A stretch of DNA of 64,000 nt from Hydrogenophaga sp. PBL-H3 (GCF_010104355.1 NZ_CP044972.1:2914001-2978000); one strand, 5' to 3'. Counted from the first letter of the stretch, positions 28,167-37,395 are shown. The notes: generated by a model from the letters alone, not told the origin. Program-made: numbers and translations.

Positions 28167-28651
28167 GGCTGATTGGTACTGGAAGGGGTGCCACTGACGC
28201 CGACAATCACACATCGCCGGACATCACCCGCTTGAACACTGAACCGAACTTGAGCATTGGCCGTGGTGCGCCCCGAGTTGGCGTAGGTAAGGACCGTCGC
28301 ATTTCCGGAACTGGGCGTGATCGTCACCCCTGAGTAGGCAGCCTGGTCATAGAGAGTGACTGCACCGGCCAGTACAGTCCAGCCACTCGTCCACCCGGTC
28401 GCCGCCACCTTCGGCTGGATGGCGATATTCGCATTGCGCTTGATCGCCTCACTACGCGCCAGAATGAAGGTCGTTTGAAGATCGGACACAGCAGCACGAG
28501 CACGTTGCTGTCGAATCACTCCGTCGAACGATGGAACCGCCACGATCAGCAGCACCACCAAAACGGCCAGGGTGACCATCAGTTCAACAAGCGTGAATCC
28601 CCCGTGCCGAAGCCTTTCGAGATGGCGGCGCTGGTGCAGGCTGTTCGCCAT
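28157..28651 (-). CDS. fimT: Type IV minor pilin FimT/GspH-like
   Basis: 164 aa. The leader ends RHGG and is followed by FTLVELMVTLAVLVVLLIVAVPSF, a canonical prepilin signal. The GspH/FimT domain carries the typical RAAVSDLQTTFILARSEAIKRN. FimT proteins in other bacteria bind DNA at the pilus tip for natural transformation; whether this one does is not visible from sequence alone. It starts 8 bases after the pilE stop. Confidence 0.87.
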   Translation of the reverse strand: MANSLHQRRHLERLRHGGFTLVELMVTLAVLVVLLIVAVPSFDGVIRQQRARAAVSDLQTTFILARSEAIKRNANIAIQPKVAATGWTSGWTVLAGAVTLYDQAAYSGVTITPSSGNATVLTYANSGRTTANAQVRFSVQAGDVRRCVIVGVSGTPSSTNQPCP

Positions 28652-28659
28652 GGCGTGAC

Positions 28660-29100
28660 TCACCAGCATTCCGTGGCAGATGCGGTAGCGTTTTGCACAC
28701 CACGTGCACCCGCCTGTGTGAGCGTCAACGTCCCGCAGCGGGTGTCTGCCACCTGTCGGCCAATCGGCGTTGCCAACGCCTGGTAGGAAGGCGGCGTCGC
28801 CGCGTTGTTGGCCACGACAGTCACGGTGTAATTGGCCGAAACCTCTTTGGGCACGGTGACACCGACGCCGGTCCACTGCGCGGCGGTACCAGCGGCAATC
28901 CCGAAATAGGATCGCGCGTTGATCATTTGCTGCTCCTGCCGGTTGGCAACATTGAAAAGAAAGCTCTGGGCAGCAGACCTGTTGGCGCGAAGAATGTAAT
29001 TCTGATACGACGGATACGCCACTGCCGCCAGGATGGCGACAATGGCCACCGTGATCATGAGCTCGATCAGCGTGAACCCGCGGTGCTTGAAAGTGGACAT
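28660..29100 (-). CDS. pilE: Type IV pilin PilE-like
   Basis: 146 aa. A short leader MSTFKHRG is cleaved before FTLIELMITVAIVAILAAVAYPSY. The small C-terminal domain has the PilE pattern with one Cys in TRCGTLTLTQAG and a second near the end (ATECW), likely the D-region disulfide. The ribosome site AAGGA is 9 bases upstream of the ATG. It is the first gene of the operon, facing ribD across 127 bases. It may be a minor pilin rather than the major subunit. Confidence 0.88.
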   Translation of the reverse strand: MSTFKHRGFTLIELMITVAIVAILAAVAYPSYQNYILRANRSAAQSFLFNVANRQEQQMINARSYFGIAAGTAAQWTGVGVTVPKEVSANYTVTVVANNAATPPSYQALATPIGRQVADTRCGTLTLTQAGARGVQNATASATECW

Positions 29101-29227
29101 TGATTTGATCCTTGACAAACAAATCGTAACGACTGGCCTCTGCTTCCTTTGTAGTAGAAGGACCAGCGGAGCCGAACCGCTTCCGAGTGGTGTGCACCTC
29201 TGAAACCACCTCCAGCAAGTCCCCAAT

Positions 29228-30379
29228 GTGAATTCTTTTGATCTACAAATACACGGCGCTCTGCGAGTGGCCGAGCGTGCACTGCGTCTGTCCAACCCCA
29301 ATCCTCGCGTCGGTTGCGTACTGCAGGACGACCATGGCCAAACGATTGGCGAAGGCCACACACAGGCGACCGGGGGCCCACACGCCGAGGTGATGGCCCT
29401 GCGAGATGCTGCGGCGCGAGGGCATGAAACTCGCGGTGCCACGGCATTTGTCACGCTGGAGCCCTGCTCTCACCACGGTCGTACACCGCCCTGCTGCGAC
29501 GCATTGATCGCCGCCAAGATCACCAAGGTGGTGGTGGCCTCCACGGACCCCAATCCACTGGTGGCCGGGCGCGGAATGGCGCGCTTGAGGTCGGCAGGCA
29601 TTGAGGTGGAATTGCTCCCCCCTGACGGCGACGCTGCGCGAGCATCACGCGAGCTCAACATCGGCTTCTTCAGTCGCATGATTCGCGGCACGCCATGGGT
29701 TCGCATGAAAGTGGCCGCCTCGCTCGACGGAACGACCGCGCTGGACAATGGCGCAAGCCAATGGATCACCGGAGAGGCTGCGCGCCTCGATGGCCAAGCT
29801 TGGCGGGCAAGAGCATGTGCCGTGCTGACAGGCATTGGCACCGTGTTGCAAGACGATCCGAGGCTCGACGTGAGATTGCCTGGAACGACTCGACAGCCAC
29901 ACCTTGTGGTGGTGGACAGCGAATTGAACACGCCACCAACCGCTCGCCTGTTCGAACCCGCGACAGGCGGTCTGCCTCGGCAGGTCTGGATTTACCACTC
30001 AGCGCTGGATGCAGGAAAACAATCCGCCTTGGCCGAGCGGGGCGCCCTACTGATCCACATGCCGGGGGCCAACCAGAAGGTGAGTCTGCCCGACATGCTG
30101 CGCGATCTGGCTCAGCGTGAAGTGAATGAACTGCACGTGGAAGCCGGCCACAAGCTCAACGGATCGTTCCTGCGCGAAGGCCTGGTAGACGAGCTGCTGC
30201 TGTACCTGGCCCCCAGGCTGCTCGGACAAGGCGCAGGATTTTCCAGTTTCGGCCCGCTCAAGCAGTTGCACGATGGCATTCAACTCCACTTCTCAGCGGT
30301 CGAGCACATAGGCGAAGACCTGCGCATCTTGGCGCGGGTGCACGGCAAAGACGCATTTCTGGAGACCGAGCAGGGCTGA
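29228..30379 (+). CDS. ribD: Riboflavin biosynthesis deaminase/reductase RibD
   Basis: A 383-aa bifunctional enzyme. The N-terminal cytidine-deaminase-like domain has the zinc site His52-Ala-Glu54 and Cys80/Cys89 in EPCSHHGRTPPC. The C-terminal reductase domain (about 155-375) includes VRMKVAASLDGTTA. It performs the second and third steps of riboflavin synthesis. The start is GTG at 29228, the only start that gives the family N-terminus. The next rib gene is not adjacent: two pilus genes (30629-32796) intervene before ribE. Confidence 0.95.
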   Translation: MNSFDLQIHGALRVAERALRLSNPNPRVGCVLQDDHGQTIGEGHTQATGGPHAEVMALRDAAARGHETRGATAFVTLEPCSHHGRTPPCCDALIAAKITKVVVASTDPNPLVAGRGMARLRSAGIEVELLPPDGDAARASRELNIGFFSRMIRGTPWVRMKVAASLDGTTALDNGASQWITGEAARLDGQAWRARACAVLTGIGTVLQDDPRLDVRLPGTTRQPHLVVVDSELNTPPTARLFEPATGGLPRQVWIYHSALDAGKQSALAERGALLIHMPGANQKVSLPDMLRDLAQREVNELHVEAGHKLNGSFLREGLVDELLLYLAPRLLGQGAGFSSFGPLKQLHDGIQLHFSAVEHIGEDLRILARVHGKDAFLETEQG

Positions 30380-30628
30380 CGATCTCAGCGAATGCATCAG
30401 GCGCGTCGGACTCAAACAGAAAAGCGCCTAGTACAAACAAGGTACCTTCTCCGGCGATCATCCGCTTGACGACTCTTATCCGGAGAGTCCTTTCGTATTC
30501 ATTGGGTATCGCTACAGTGCCGGCATGTTGTTTGCACTGCCACTTCATATTCCAGCGAGCCTTATCCCGATCGCTCGTCTGCTTGAGCGTGGAAACGCCC
30601 AGGCAAGCGACCATCTGGTGCCGCTGCG

Positions 30629-32338
30629 ATGAACGCCATGATGACCATGGGCCGCTTCACGCTCGGCCAGTGCATGGGGGCGATTGCCCTGGCAGCCTTG
30701 GTGTTGGCAGCGGCACTGCCCGCTTTAAATGGTCATCTGATGCACAGCCATCGAGAAGATGCCCGTGCAGCGCTGTTGAAAGCGACGCAATGGATGGAAC
30801 AAACGGCCACGGCTCTCGGCCATTACCCGGGACACAGGATCATTCCACGCGAGGTGTTGGCGGTTGAAGGGGGGCGTTACGTCATTTCAGTCCAATCTGT
30901 GAATGGCCTGGACTTCACTTTGACCGCCACCCCCGTGGCCGCGCAGGCAGCCGATGAGTGCGGTGCATACCGTGTCAATCAGGCGGGCACGCGAATTCAG
31001 ATGGCCACGGCAGCAGTTGATGGCCCACTGAGCCGACATGACATTTTTTCGGGCACTCAGTGGAATCAGCTTGCCATCGGCACAGGCGGGCGGGGCGAGA
31101 AGCTGGTGTACGGCTTGCGATCGCCACTCAAGCCCAACGGTGACCGAACGCCGGACATGGGCGACTTCTTCTGGGAGGCTGGACCCGACACTCTCGACAG
31201 CACCTCTGTTGTCACGGGCTACATGACCAATCCCGCGCGCAGCGGACAGACCGACTCGGGAGACTGGGTGGCGGTGGTCAACAGCGGCCACTACAACGGA
31301 CAGGCCGGTGGAAGCAAGGCAGGCTTGGTCGTGCTCAATGCCATGACAGGAGCACTGGTGCGCAGCATTCCACTACCCGCCACGTACTCTGCGGGCCGCG
31401 GGCTGGGTGGCGTGACCCTGGTGCGAGACACCCGCAGACGCATCGTGGCAGCTTACGCCGGTGACGCCAATGGCAACCTGTGGCGCTTCGACCTCCGCGG
31501 CGCGCCATCTTCATGGAAAGTCGCCTACGACAAGCCATTGTTCACCACCAGAAACAACCGGCCCATCTATGCCGCGCCTCTTTGGCACGTTCATCCCAAT
31601 GGCGGATACATCGTGGTTTTCGGTACCGGCATGGTGCTCGAAGACGGCGATCTGGCAGACACGTCCATTCGCGAGAGCCTTTACGGAATTTGGGATCCGA
31701 CCACCAAAGCTGGTGTTCAGAAAACCGGATTCGACACTGTTCAGACCAACGCCTTGGTGGAACAGTCCGCCCTCAAGCTGGAGATGGATGTCAATGGAAC
31801 TCAGGGCTACTCCCTTTCCGAAAACGCCATTGACTGGACCAAATACAACGGTTGGTTTTTCAACCTGAATGCTGCGACAGGCGAGCGCGTCATTGATCAG
31901 GTTCGAGCGGTGGGTTCCAGCGTCGAGATCAACACGGTGGCACTGGACAGCAGCGTTTACAACGACACCGAGAGTTGCACCCCTACCAATCTGCCAACGA
32001 ATGCGGTCTACATCCTTGACGCGCTGACCGGCGCAGGGAGACCAGCGTTCGACCTCGATGGCGATGGCGTGGTGGACAACGTTGCGGGTGTAGTGCGCAA
32101 GATGGGAGGACTATCGCGCAACATCAGCGTGATCAATGTCTTGGGCAGTGGCAGTGGAGTGATGACCCATCACGGGGAAGGCGATCCAGATAGCGACGGA
32201 GATTGCAAAGCGTCCCCTTTTAAGGTTGTTGGATTGCAGGATGGTGTGCTCGTTGGACAAACAATATGCCTGAACAACAAAAACACCCCCAAACCCTGGA
32301 GCCGCCAGCAATACCAGCTGACAAGGCCACCACTGTGA
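30629..32338 (+). CDS. Pilin-PilY1 beta-propeller fusion protein
   Basis: 569 aa. Residues ~7-125 align by eye with the pilin encoded next door: a hydrophobic helix (FTLGQCMGAIALAALVLAAAL), the region SHREDARAALLKATQWMEQ, and the PilE-like end FTLTATP...DECGAYRVNQAGTRIQ. Residues ~135-569 resemble the C-terminal propeller of PilY1, including YAGDANGNLWRFDLRG. The vWA half of PilY1 is absent. The prepilin motif is degenerate: Arg for Gly at -1 and Gln for Glu at +5, so PilD processing is doubtful. The propeller calcium loop seen in pilY1 is missing at the equivalent place, but DLDGDGVVD (475-483) and DPDSDGD (519-525) are calcium-loop-like. The stop overlaps the next pilin start (GTGA). A tip adhesin is inferred. 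The 249-base upstream gap shows no clear promoter. Confidence 0.75.
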   Translation: MNAMMTMGRFTLGQCMGAIALAALVLAAALPALNGHLMHSHREDARAALLKATQWMEQTATALGHYPGHRIIPREVLAVEGGRYVISVQSVNGLDFTLTATPVAAQAADECGAYRVNQAGTRIQMATAAVDGPLSRHDIFSGTQWNQLAIGTGGRGEKLVYGLRSPLKPNGDRTPDMGDFFWEAGPDTLDSTSVVTGYMTNPARSGQTDSGDWVAVVNSGHYNGQAGGSKAGLVVLNAMTGALVRSIPLPATYSAGRGLGGVTLVRDTRRRIVAAYAGDANGNLWRFDLRGAPSSWKVAYDKPLFTTRNNRPIYAAPLWHVHPNGGYIVVFGTGMVLEDGDLADTSIRESLYGIWDPTTKAGVQKTGFDTVQTNALVEQSALKLEMDVNGTQGYSLSENAIDWTKYNGWFFNLNAATGERVIDQVRAVGSSVEINTVALDSSVYNDTESCTPTNLPTNAVYILDALTGAGRPAFDLDGDGVVDNVAGVVRKMGGLSRNISVINVLGSGSGVMTHHGEGDPDSDGDCKASPFKVVGLQDGVLVGQTICLNNKNTPKPWSRQQYQLTRPPL

Positions 32339-32796
32339 ACTCACCCGCACACTCCAACACCATGGGCGGATTCACGCTCATCGAGGTCATGGTGGTCGCC
32401 GCCATCGTGGCCATCCTCGCCGCCGTGGCCTACCCCTCCTACCGGGAGTCCATTCGCGCGTCCCAGCGCGCGGATGTGCAGCGCGCGCTGGTGGAAGCGG
32501 CCCAGTTCATGCGCCGTTTCCACAGTTCGCGCGACGCGTACGTCGGCGCCACCTTGCCGGCCAACCTGCAACGGTCGCCGGCTGCAGGCGCGGCGGCGTA
32601 CAACATTCAGCTCGTGGAGGGAAACAACCTGGTCGTCGTCGCAGCCGTCGCGCAAACCTTCTCCTTGCGGGCCACGCGTGCCGGCATGATGCTGGGTGAC
32701 CGTTGTGGGGACCTGGTGATCGCCGACACAGGGCAACGCCAACTCGTGAACGCCCTGCCAGGTCAAACGCTGCAAGGGTGCTTCCGAGGTTCCTGA
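32335..32796 (+). CDS. pilE: Type IV pilin PilE-like (second copy)
   Basis: 153 aa from a GTG that overlaps the fusion-gene stop; an ATG at 32362 is the alternative. The leader ends NTMGG, then FTLIEVMVVAAIVAILAAVAYPSY, a full prepilin signal with Glu at +5. The C-terminal domain has DRCGDLVIADTG and a final Cys (LQGCF), the PilE disulfide pattern. Tight coupling suggests it works with the fusion protein, for example supplying the processed pilin that the fusion packs against. It ends 88 bases before ribE. Confidence 0.88.
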   Translation: MNSPAHSNTMGGFTLIEVMVVAAIVAILAAVAYPSYRESIRASQRADVQRALVEAAQFMRRFHSSRDAYVGATLPANLQRSPAAGAAAYNIQLVEGNNLVVVAAVAQTFSLRATRAGMMLGDRCGDLVIADTGQRQLVNALPGQTLQGCFRGS

Positions 32797-32884
32797 GGCA
32801 CCTGCGGGAGAGCCAGAACCGCGCTCTTCCCCTCGACAAGTCCCGGCACAAGGTCGCTTTCGCAAACCCTGCGAAAATAGCCGG

Positions 32885-33529
32885 ATGTTTACCGGCATCA
32901 TCACCGGCGTGGGGCGCATCGCCGCCCTCCACGACCTGGGCAGCTCTTTGGACCATGGCAAGCGACTCACGATCGAGGCACCCCCCGGGTATCTTGATGA
33001 CGTCGGCTTGGGCGACAGCATTGCGCTCAACGGCGCCTGCATGACCGTGACCACGCTGGATCTGCCCCAGCAGCGTTTCACCATCGACATCTCGGCCGAG
33101 TCGCTTGCCCGCACCGCGGGGCTGGCGCAGGCCGGACACCGCATCAATCTGGAAAAGGCCCTTCGCGCCCACGACCGTCTGGGCGGGCACATCGTCTCCG
33201 GTCATGTGGATGGCGTCGGGCGCGTGACCCGTTTTGCCCAGGTGGGCGAAAGCTGGGAGTTGCGGGTGATGGCGCCGCCCGAACTCGGCAAATACCTCGC
33301 CTACAAGGGCTCCATCACCGTCAACGGCGTGAGCCTGACTGTCAATTCGGTCAAAGACACCACCGAGGGCTGTGAATTCAGCATCAACCTCATACCCCAC
33401 ACAGTGGAGAACACCTCGCTGGGCCAGTTGACCAACGGCAGCGCGGTCAATCTGGAAATCGACACCGTCGCGCGCTACGTGGAGCGCATGCTCAGCGCCG
33501 GCCAACCCAATCTCAAGGAACCCGCATGA
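32885..33529 (+). CDS. ribE: Riboflavin synthase, alpha subunit
   Basis: A 214-aa protein made of two homologous lumazine-binding halves (about 1-95 and 97-195). It begins with the invariant MFTGII; the second half has [13 protein letters not shown]. It dismutates two molecules of 6,7-dimethyl-8-ribityllumazine to riboflavin. The gene is also called ribC in some nomenclatures. ribBX starts inside its stop codon (ATGA). No FMN riboswitch was found in the 88 bases upstream. Confidence 0.97.
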   Translation: MFTGIITGVGRIAALHDLGSSLDHGKRLTIEAPPGYLDDVGLGDSIALNGACMTVTTLDLPQQRFTIDISAESLARTAGLAQAGHRINLEKALRAHDRLGGHIVSGHVDGVGRVTRFAQVGESWELRVMAPPELGKYLAYKGSITVNGVSLTVNSVKDTTEGCEFSINLIPHTVENTSLGQLTNGSAVNLEIDTVARYVERMLSAGQPNLKEPA

Positions 33530-34656
33530 ACGCGCCTGAAACCCTGGCCCCAGTGGCCATCTCCCCCGTGGAAGACATCGTGGCCGACATGCGCGCCGGG
33601 CGCATGGTGATCCTGGTCGACGAAGAAGACCGCGAAAACGAAGGCGACCTGGTGCTCGCTGCCGACCATGTGACCCCGGAAGCCATCAACTTCATGGCCC
33701 GCTTTGGGCGAGGCCTGATCTGCCTCACTCTCACCAAAGAGCGCTGCGAGCGCCTGCAACTGCCCCCCATGGTGCCGCGCAACGGCACGAAGATGGGCAC
33801 GGCATTCACCATCTCCATTGAAGCGGCCGAGGGCGTGACCACCGGTATTTCGGCGGCTGACCGCGCGCGCACGGTGCAGGCGGCGGTGGCGCCCAACGCC
33901 GTGGCGGCCGATCTGGTGCAGCCCGGCCACATCTTCCCGCTGCAGGCGGTTGAAGGCGGCGTGCTCATGCGCGCGGGCCACACCGAAGCCGGTTGCGACC
34001 TGGCCGCCATGGCCGGCTGCAGCCCCAGCGCCGTGATCTGCGAAATCATGAAGGACGACGGCACCATGGCCCGCCTGCCCGACCTGCAGGTGTTCGCAGC
34101 CGAGCACGGACTGAAAATCGGCACCATCGCCGACTTGATCGAGCACCGCAGCCGCACCGAATGCCTGGTGAAGAAACTGGGCACCCGCAGCCTGAACACC
34201 GCGTTTGGCGAGTTCCAGGTGCACGCCTTCAGTGACGAGCCCAGCGGTGCCCTGCATCTCGCTCTCGTCAAAGGCCAATGGAGCCCAGACCAGTCGGTCG
34301 CCGTGCGCGTGCACGAGCCGCTGTCGGTGCTTGATACGCTGGAGGTTGGCCGCTCCATGCATTCGTGGAGCCTGGAGGCCAGCCTGCGCCACATCAGCGA
34401 AACCGGTGCCGGCGTGGCCGTGCTGCTCAACTGTGGCGAGACTGCTGCGCAGCTGTTGGCACAGTTTGAAGGCACCGCCCGCTCGGCCCAGGCGCCCGAG
34501 CGCGGCCGCATGGATCTGCGCACGTATGGCGTGGGCGCGCAGATCCTGCGCGATTGCGGCGTGCACAGGATGCAGCTCATGGGCAACCCGCGCCGCATGC
34601 CCAGCATGACCGGCTACGGCCTGGAAATCACCGGTTACCTCAGCCGCAACGGCTGA
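33526..34656 (+). CDS. ribBX: DHBP synthase with degenerate GTP cyclohydrolase II domain (RibBX)
   Basis: 376 aa. The N-terminal RibB domain (about 1-215) is intact: [11 protein letters not shown] and [11 protein letters not shown]. It makes 3,4-dihydroxy-2-butanone-4-phosphate from ribulose-5-phosphate. The C-terminal GCH-II-like domain has lost its zinc cysteines: the usual C...CDC region reads [14 protein letters not shown]. The RQEGRGIGL motif is replaced by [10 protein letters not shown], although [17 protein letters not shown] remains. This matches the RibBX variant known from Proteobacteria, in which RibX is not a GTP cyclohydrolase. A true ribA must therefore lie elsewhere. Confidence 0.9.
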   Translation: MNAPETLAPVAISPVEDIVADMRAGRMVILVDEEDRENEGDLVLAADHVTPEAINFMARFGRGLICLTLTKERCERLQLPPMVPRNGTKMGTAFTISIEAAEGVTTGISAADRARTVQAAVAPNAVAADLVQPGHIFPLQAVEGGVLMRAGHTEAGCDLAAMAGCSPSAVICEIMKDDGTMARLPDLQVFAAEHGLKIGTIADLIEHRSRTECLVKKLGTRSLNTAFGEFQVHAFSDEPSGALHLALVKGQWSPDQSVAVRVHEPLSVLDTLEVGRSMHSWSLEASLRHISETGAGVAVLLNCGETAAQLLAQFEGTARSAQAPERGRMDLRTYGVGAQILRDCGVHRMQLMGNPRRMPSMTGYGLEITGYLSRNG

Positions 34657-34692
34657 GCCCATTCAACTCATCATCAAGAAACGGAGCCGCAC

Positions 34693-35157
34693 ATGTTCGG
34701 CGCAGACAAAGGCACGGCCCACTTGCTCGACGGCAAGAAGCTCAGCATCGGGATCGTTCAGGCCCGCTTCAACGAACCCATCACCGACGCGCTGTACAAC
34801 GCCTGCCTGGCGGAGTTGGTCGCGCTCGGCGTACAGGAGAAAAACATCGCTCATGTGAAGGTACCCGGAGCGCTTGAAGTGCCCGTGGCGCTGCAGGCCA
34901 TGGCAGAGCGAGACGACTTCGACGCACTCATCGCCCTGGGTTGCATCATCCGCGGCGAAACCTACCACTTCGAACTGGTGGCCAACGAGTCGGGGGCTGG
35001 CGTCACGCGCCTGGCCCTGGACTACCAGATCCCCATCGCCAACGCCATCCTGACCACCGAAACGCTGGAGCAGGCCATCGCGCGCAAAACCGACAAGGGC
35101 CGCGATGCGGCCCGCGTGGCTGTGGAAATGGCCCACCTGCTGCAAGAGATCGGTTGA
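34693..35157 (+). CDS. ribH: 6,7-dimethyl-8-ribityllumazine synthase
   Basis: A 154-aa lumazine synthase that condenses the RibB product with the RibD-pathway pyrimidine. Conserved features are [12 protein letters not shown] and [14 protein letters not shown], with the catalytic His in the latter. It normally forms a 60-subunit or smaller shell. It starts 36 bases after ribBX, and nusB starts 2 bases after its stop. Confidence 0.97.
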   Translation: MFGADKGTAHLLDGKKLSIGIVQARFNEPITDALYNACLAELVALGVQEKNIAHVKVPGALEVPVALQAMAERDDFDALIALGCIIRGETYHFELVANESGAGVTRLALDYQIPIANAILTTETLEQAIARKTDKGRDAARVAVEMAHLLQEIG

Positions 35158-35159
35158 AC

Positions 35160-35690
35160 ATGACCACAGAACTCCCCACCCCCGAGGGCGAAAAGGCCAA
35201 GAGCGGCCTGATCGGTCGCAAGGCCGCCGACAAATCGGCCCGCACCCGCGCCCGTGAATTCGCCCTGCAGGCGATTTACCAGCACCTGGTAGGACGCAAC
35301 GCCACCAGTGACATCGACGTCTTCACGCGCGATCTCGCCGGCTTCCACAAATGCGACAGCGTGCACTTTGACGCATTGCTGCACGGCAGCATCGATCAGG
35401 CGGAGGCACTGGATGCGTTGATCAAGCCTTTGCTCGATCGCCCGTTGGTCGAGCTCTCGCCGATAGAGCGCGGTGTGCTGTGGATCGGCACATACGAATT
35501 CCAGCACTGCCTGGACGTGCCCTGGCGCGTGGTGCTCAACGAATGCATCGAGCTGGCCAAATCGTTCGGTGGCACCGATGGTCACAAGTACGTCAACGGC
35601 GTGCTGCACCAGTTGGCCGCGCAGCTGCGCCCGGTCGAAGTGGCCGCAGCGCCCTCCAAGCCCGGCTCGCGCAAGTCATCTGCGCCGTGA
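35160..35690 (+). CDS. nusB: Transcription antitermination factor NusB
   Basis: 176 aa. The all-helical NusB fold is recognised by [15 protein letters not shown] near the N-terminus and [26 protein letters not shown] near the C-terminus. It binds boxA RNA with NusE in rRNA antitermination. The ribH-nusB linkage is widespread. The start at 35160 follows ribH by two bases. Longer in-frame readings upstream overlap ribH and are not credible. Confidence 0.96.
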   Translation: MTTELPTPEGEKAKSGLIGRKAADKSARTRAREFALQAIYQHLVGRNATSDIDVFTRDLAGFHKCDSVHFDALLHGSIDQAEALDALIKPLLDRPLVELSPIERGVLWIGTYEFQHCLDVPWRVVLNECIELAKSFGGTDGHKYVNGVLHQLAAQLRPVEVAAAPSKPGSRKSSAP

Positions 35691-36907
35691 GGATTTCGCA
35701 GCGCGCCCAGCGCGTCGATCCCTTCTACGTGATGGAGCTGGCGAAGGCAGCATCCGACATGGCGGCCCAGGCGAAGCCGGGCGGCCGGTCGATGATCTAC
35801 CTGAACATCGGCGAACCTGATTTCACTGCGCCACCGTTGGTCACAGCCGCGGCCGAACGCGCGATCCGCGATGGGCGCAGCCAGTACACGCAGGCACTCG
35901 GCCTGCCTGCCTTGCGTGAAGCCATCAGCGGCTGGTACGCCTCGCGGTTCGGTCTCTCGATCGACGCCAGCCGCATCGTGGTCACCGCAGGCGCCTCCGC
36001 CGCGCTGCAATTGGCCTGCCTGGCGCTCATTGATGCCGGCGACGAAGTGCTGATGCCGGACCCGAGCTATCCCTGCAACCGGCAGTTCGTGCAAGCCGCC
36101 GAAGGCCGCGCGGTGATGATTCCCAGCGGCCCCGAGCAGCGTTTTCAGCTGAGCGCAGCGCAAGTCGAAGCCCACTGGACCCCGGCCACACGCGGTGTGC
36201 TGCTGGCCTCGCCGTCCAACCCCACGGGCACCTCTATTGCCCGCGACGAGCTTGAGCGCATCGCGCGCTGCGTGCGCTCAAAAGACGGCGTGACCATGGT
36301 CGACGAGATCTACCTCGGCCTGAGCTACGAGGATGCATTCGGCCACAGCGCGCTCGGCCTGCCAGACAGCCTCGGTGACGAGGTCATCAGCATCAACAGC
36401 TTCAGCAAGTACTTCAACATGACCGGCTGGCGCCTGGGTTGGCTGGTGCTGCCACCCGCTCTGGTGCCTGCGGTGGAGCGTCTGGCGCAGAACCTCTTCA
36501 TTTGCGCCAGCACCATTGCACAACACGCGGCGCTGGCCTGCTTCGAGCCCGACAGCCTGACTGAATACGAACGCCGCCGCAGCCAGTTCAAAGCACGGCG
36601 CGACTATTTCATTCCCGAGCTCAACCGCCTGGGCCTGACCGTGCCGGTGATGCCCGACGGCGCCTTCTACGCCTGGGCCGATGTGAGCGGGCTGTGCGAC
36701 CGGTGGGGCATTCCGCCCCAAGGCTCGCGACCCGATGAGGGCGGCAGCTGGGCACTGGCGTTTGAGCTCATGAAACGTTGCCAACTGGCCGCCACACCGG
36801 GGCGCGACTTCGGCAGCGCCGACCCCGGCCGGTACCTGCGCTTCTCCACCGCCAATTCGATGGCGCAGCTTCGTGAGGCGGTGTCTCGCCTGGAGCAAGC
36901 GCTGTGA
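35687..36907 (+). CDS. Class I/II PLP aminotransferase
   Basis: 406 aa from a GTG overlapping the nusB stop (GTGA). It is a fold-type I aminotransferase: [13 protein letters not shown] near the N-terminus, [10 protein letters not shown], the Asp of MVDEIYLGL, and the PLP lysine in [17 protein letters not shown]. The family (aspartate/aromatic/alanine-type) is clear, but the substrate is not. It lies between nusB and ybgC with overlapping ends on both sides, so it is expressed with riboflavin, antitermination and Tol genes. No functional link is evident. Confidence 0.9.
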   Translation: MRISQRAQRVDPFYVMELAKAASDMAAQAKPGGRSMIYLNIGEPDFTAPPLVTAAAERAIRDGRSQYTQALGLPALREAISGWYASRFGLSIDASRIVVTAGASAALQLACLALIDAGDEVLMPDPSYPCNRQFVQAAEGRAVMIPSGPEQRFQLSAAQVEAHWTPATRGVLLASPSNPTGTSIARDELERIARCVRSKDGVTMVDEIYLGLSYEDAFGHSALGLPDSLGDEVISINSFSKYFNMTGWRLGWLVLPPALVPAVERLAQNLFICASTIAQHAALACFEPDSLTEYERRRSQFKARRDYFIPELNRLGLTVPVMPDGAFYAWADVSGLCDRWGIPPQGSRPDEGGSWALAFELMKRCQLAATPGRDFGSADPGRYLRFSTANSMAQLREAVSRLEQAL

Positions 36908-37362
36908 GCGTGCCCGCACTGCAATCCGCACCGTTCAGCTGGCCCGTGCGGGTCTACTGGGAAGACACGGACGCAGGCGGTATCGTGTTCTATGCCAACT
37001 ACCTGAAATTTTTCGAGCGCGCCCGTACCGAATGGCTGCGCGCGTTGGGCATCGAACAGCAGCGCCTGCGCGAACAGCTCGGTGGCATGTTCGTCGTCAC
37101 CCAGACGCAGTTGCAATACCACCGGCCTGCACGGCTGGATGATTTGCTTCTGGTTACAGCACGGGTGGTGGAAGCGGGCCGCGCGTCCATGACAATCGAG
37201 CAGACCGCGCTACTGAAACCGCAGCAGAGCGATACGGCGGGCAGCGAACCAGCGCCACTGCTCTGCAGCGGTACCATCCGCATCGGCTGGGTTGACGATC
37301 GCCAGTTGCGCCCGCAGCGCATTCCGCCCGCCGTGATGGCCGCGCTCCAGCTGCCGCCCTGA
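36904..37362 (+). CDS. ybgC: Tol-Pal-associated acyl-CoA thioesterase YbgC
   Basis: A 152-aa hot-dog-fold thioesterase of the 4-hydroxybenzoyl-CoA thioesterase type. The motif VYWEDTDAGGIVFYANYLKFFERARTEW contains the catalytic Asp of the family. The start GTG overlaps the aminotransferase stop (GTGA). It is the usual first gene of the tol cluster, with tolQ 33 bases downstream. In other bacteria YbgC acts on acyl-CoA and interacts with phospholipid enzymes. Confidence 0.93.
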   Translation: MSVPALQSAPFSWPVRVYWEDTDAGGIVFYANYLKFFERARTEWLRALGIEQQRLREQLGGMFVVTQTQLQYHRPARLDDLLLVTARVVEAGRASMTIEQTALLKPQQSDTAGSEPAPLLCSGTIRIGWVDDRQLRPQRIPPAVMAALQLPP

Positions 37363-37395
37363 AACTTCTTCACGACCCGCCATCTCTGAACACCC

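Noticed and set aside
22000..29100. Genomic island or phage-derived region
   Set aside because: The pil operon has normal type IV pilus gene order, no integrase, no attachment repeats and no transposase nearby. Slightly lower GC is common for pilus genes.
29101..29227. Sigma-54 promoter for pilE
   Set aside because: Looked for the TGGCAC-N5-TTGC pattern upstream of pilE; no acceptable match was found. TTGACA at 29111 on the plus strand lacks a -10 at the right distance.
30629..32338. Simple frameshifted or truncated pilY1 remnant
   Set aside because: The frame is intact for 569 codons, has its own pilin-like N-terminus and overlaps the next gene's start, so it looks like a functional gene rather than debris.
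32797..32884. FMN riboswitch ahead of ribE
   Set aside because: The gap is only 88 bases and shows none of the conserved RFN-element blocks.
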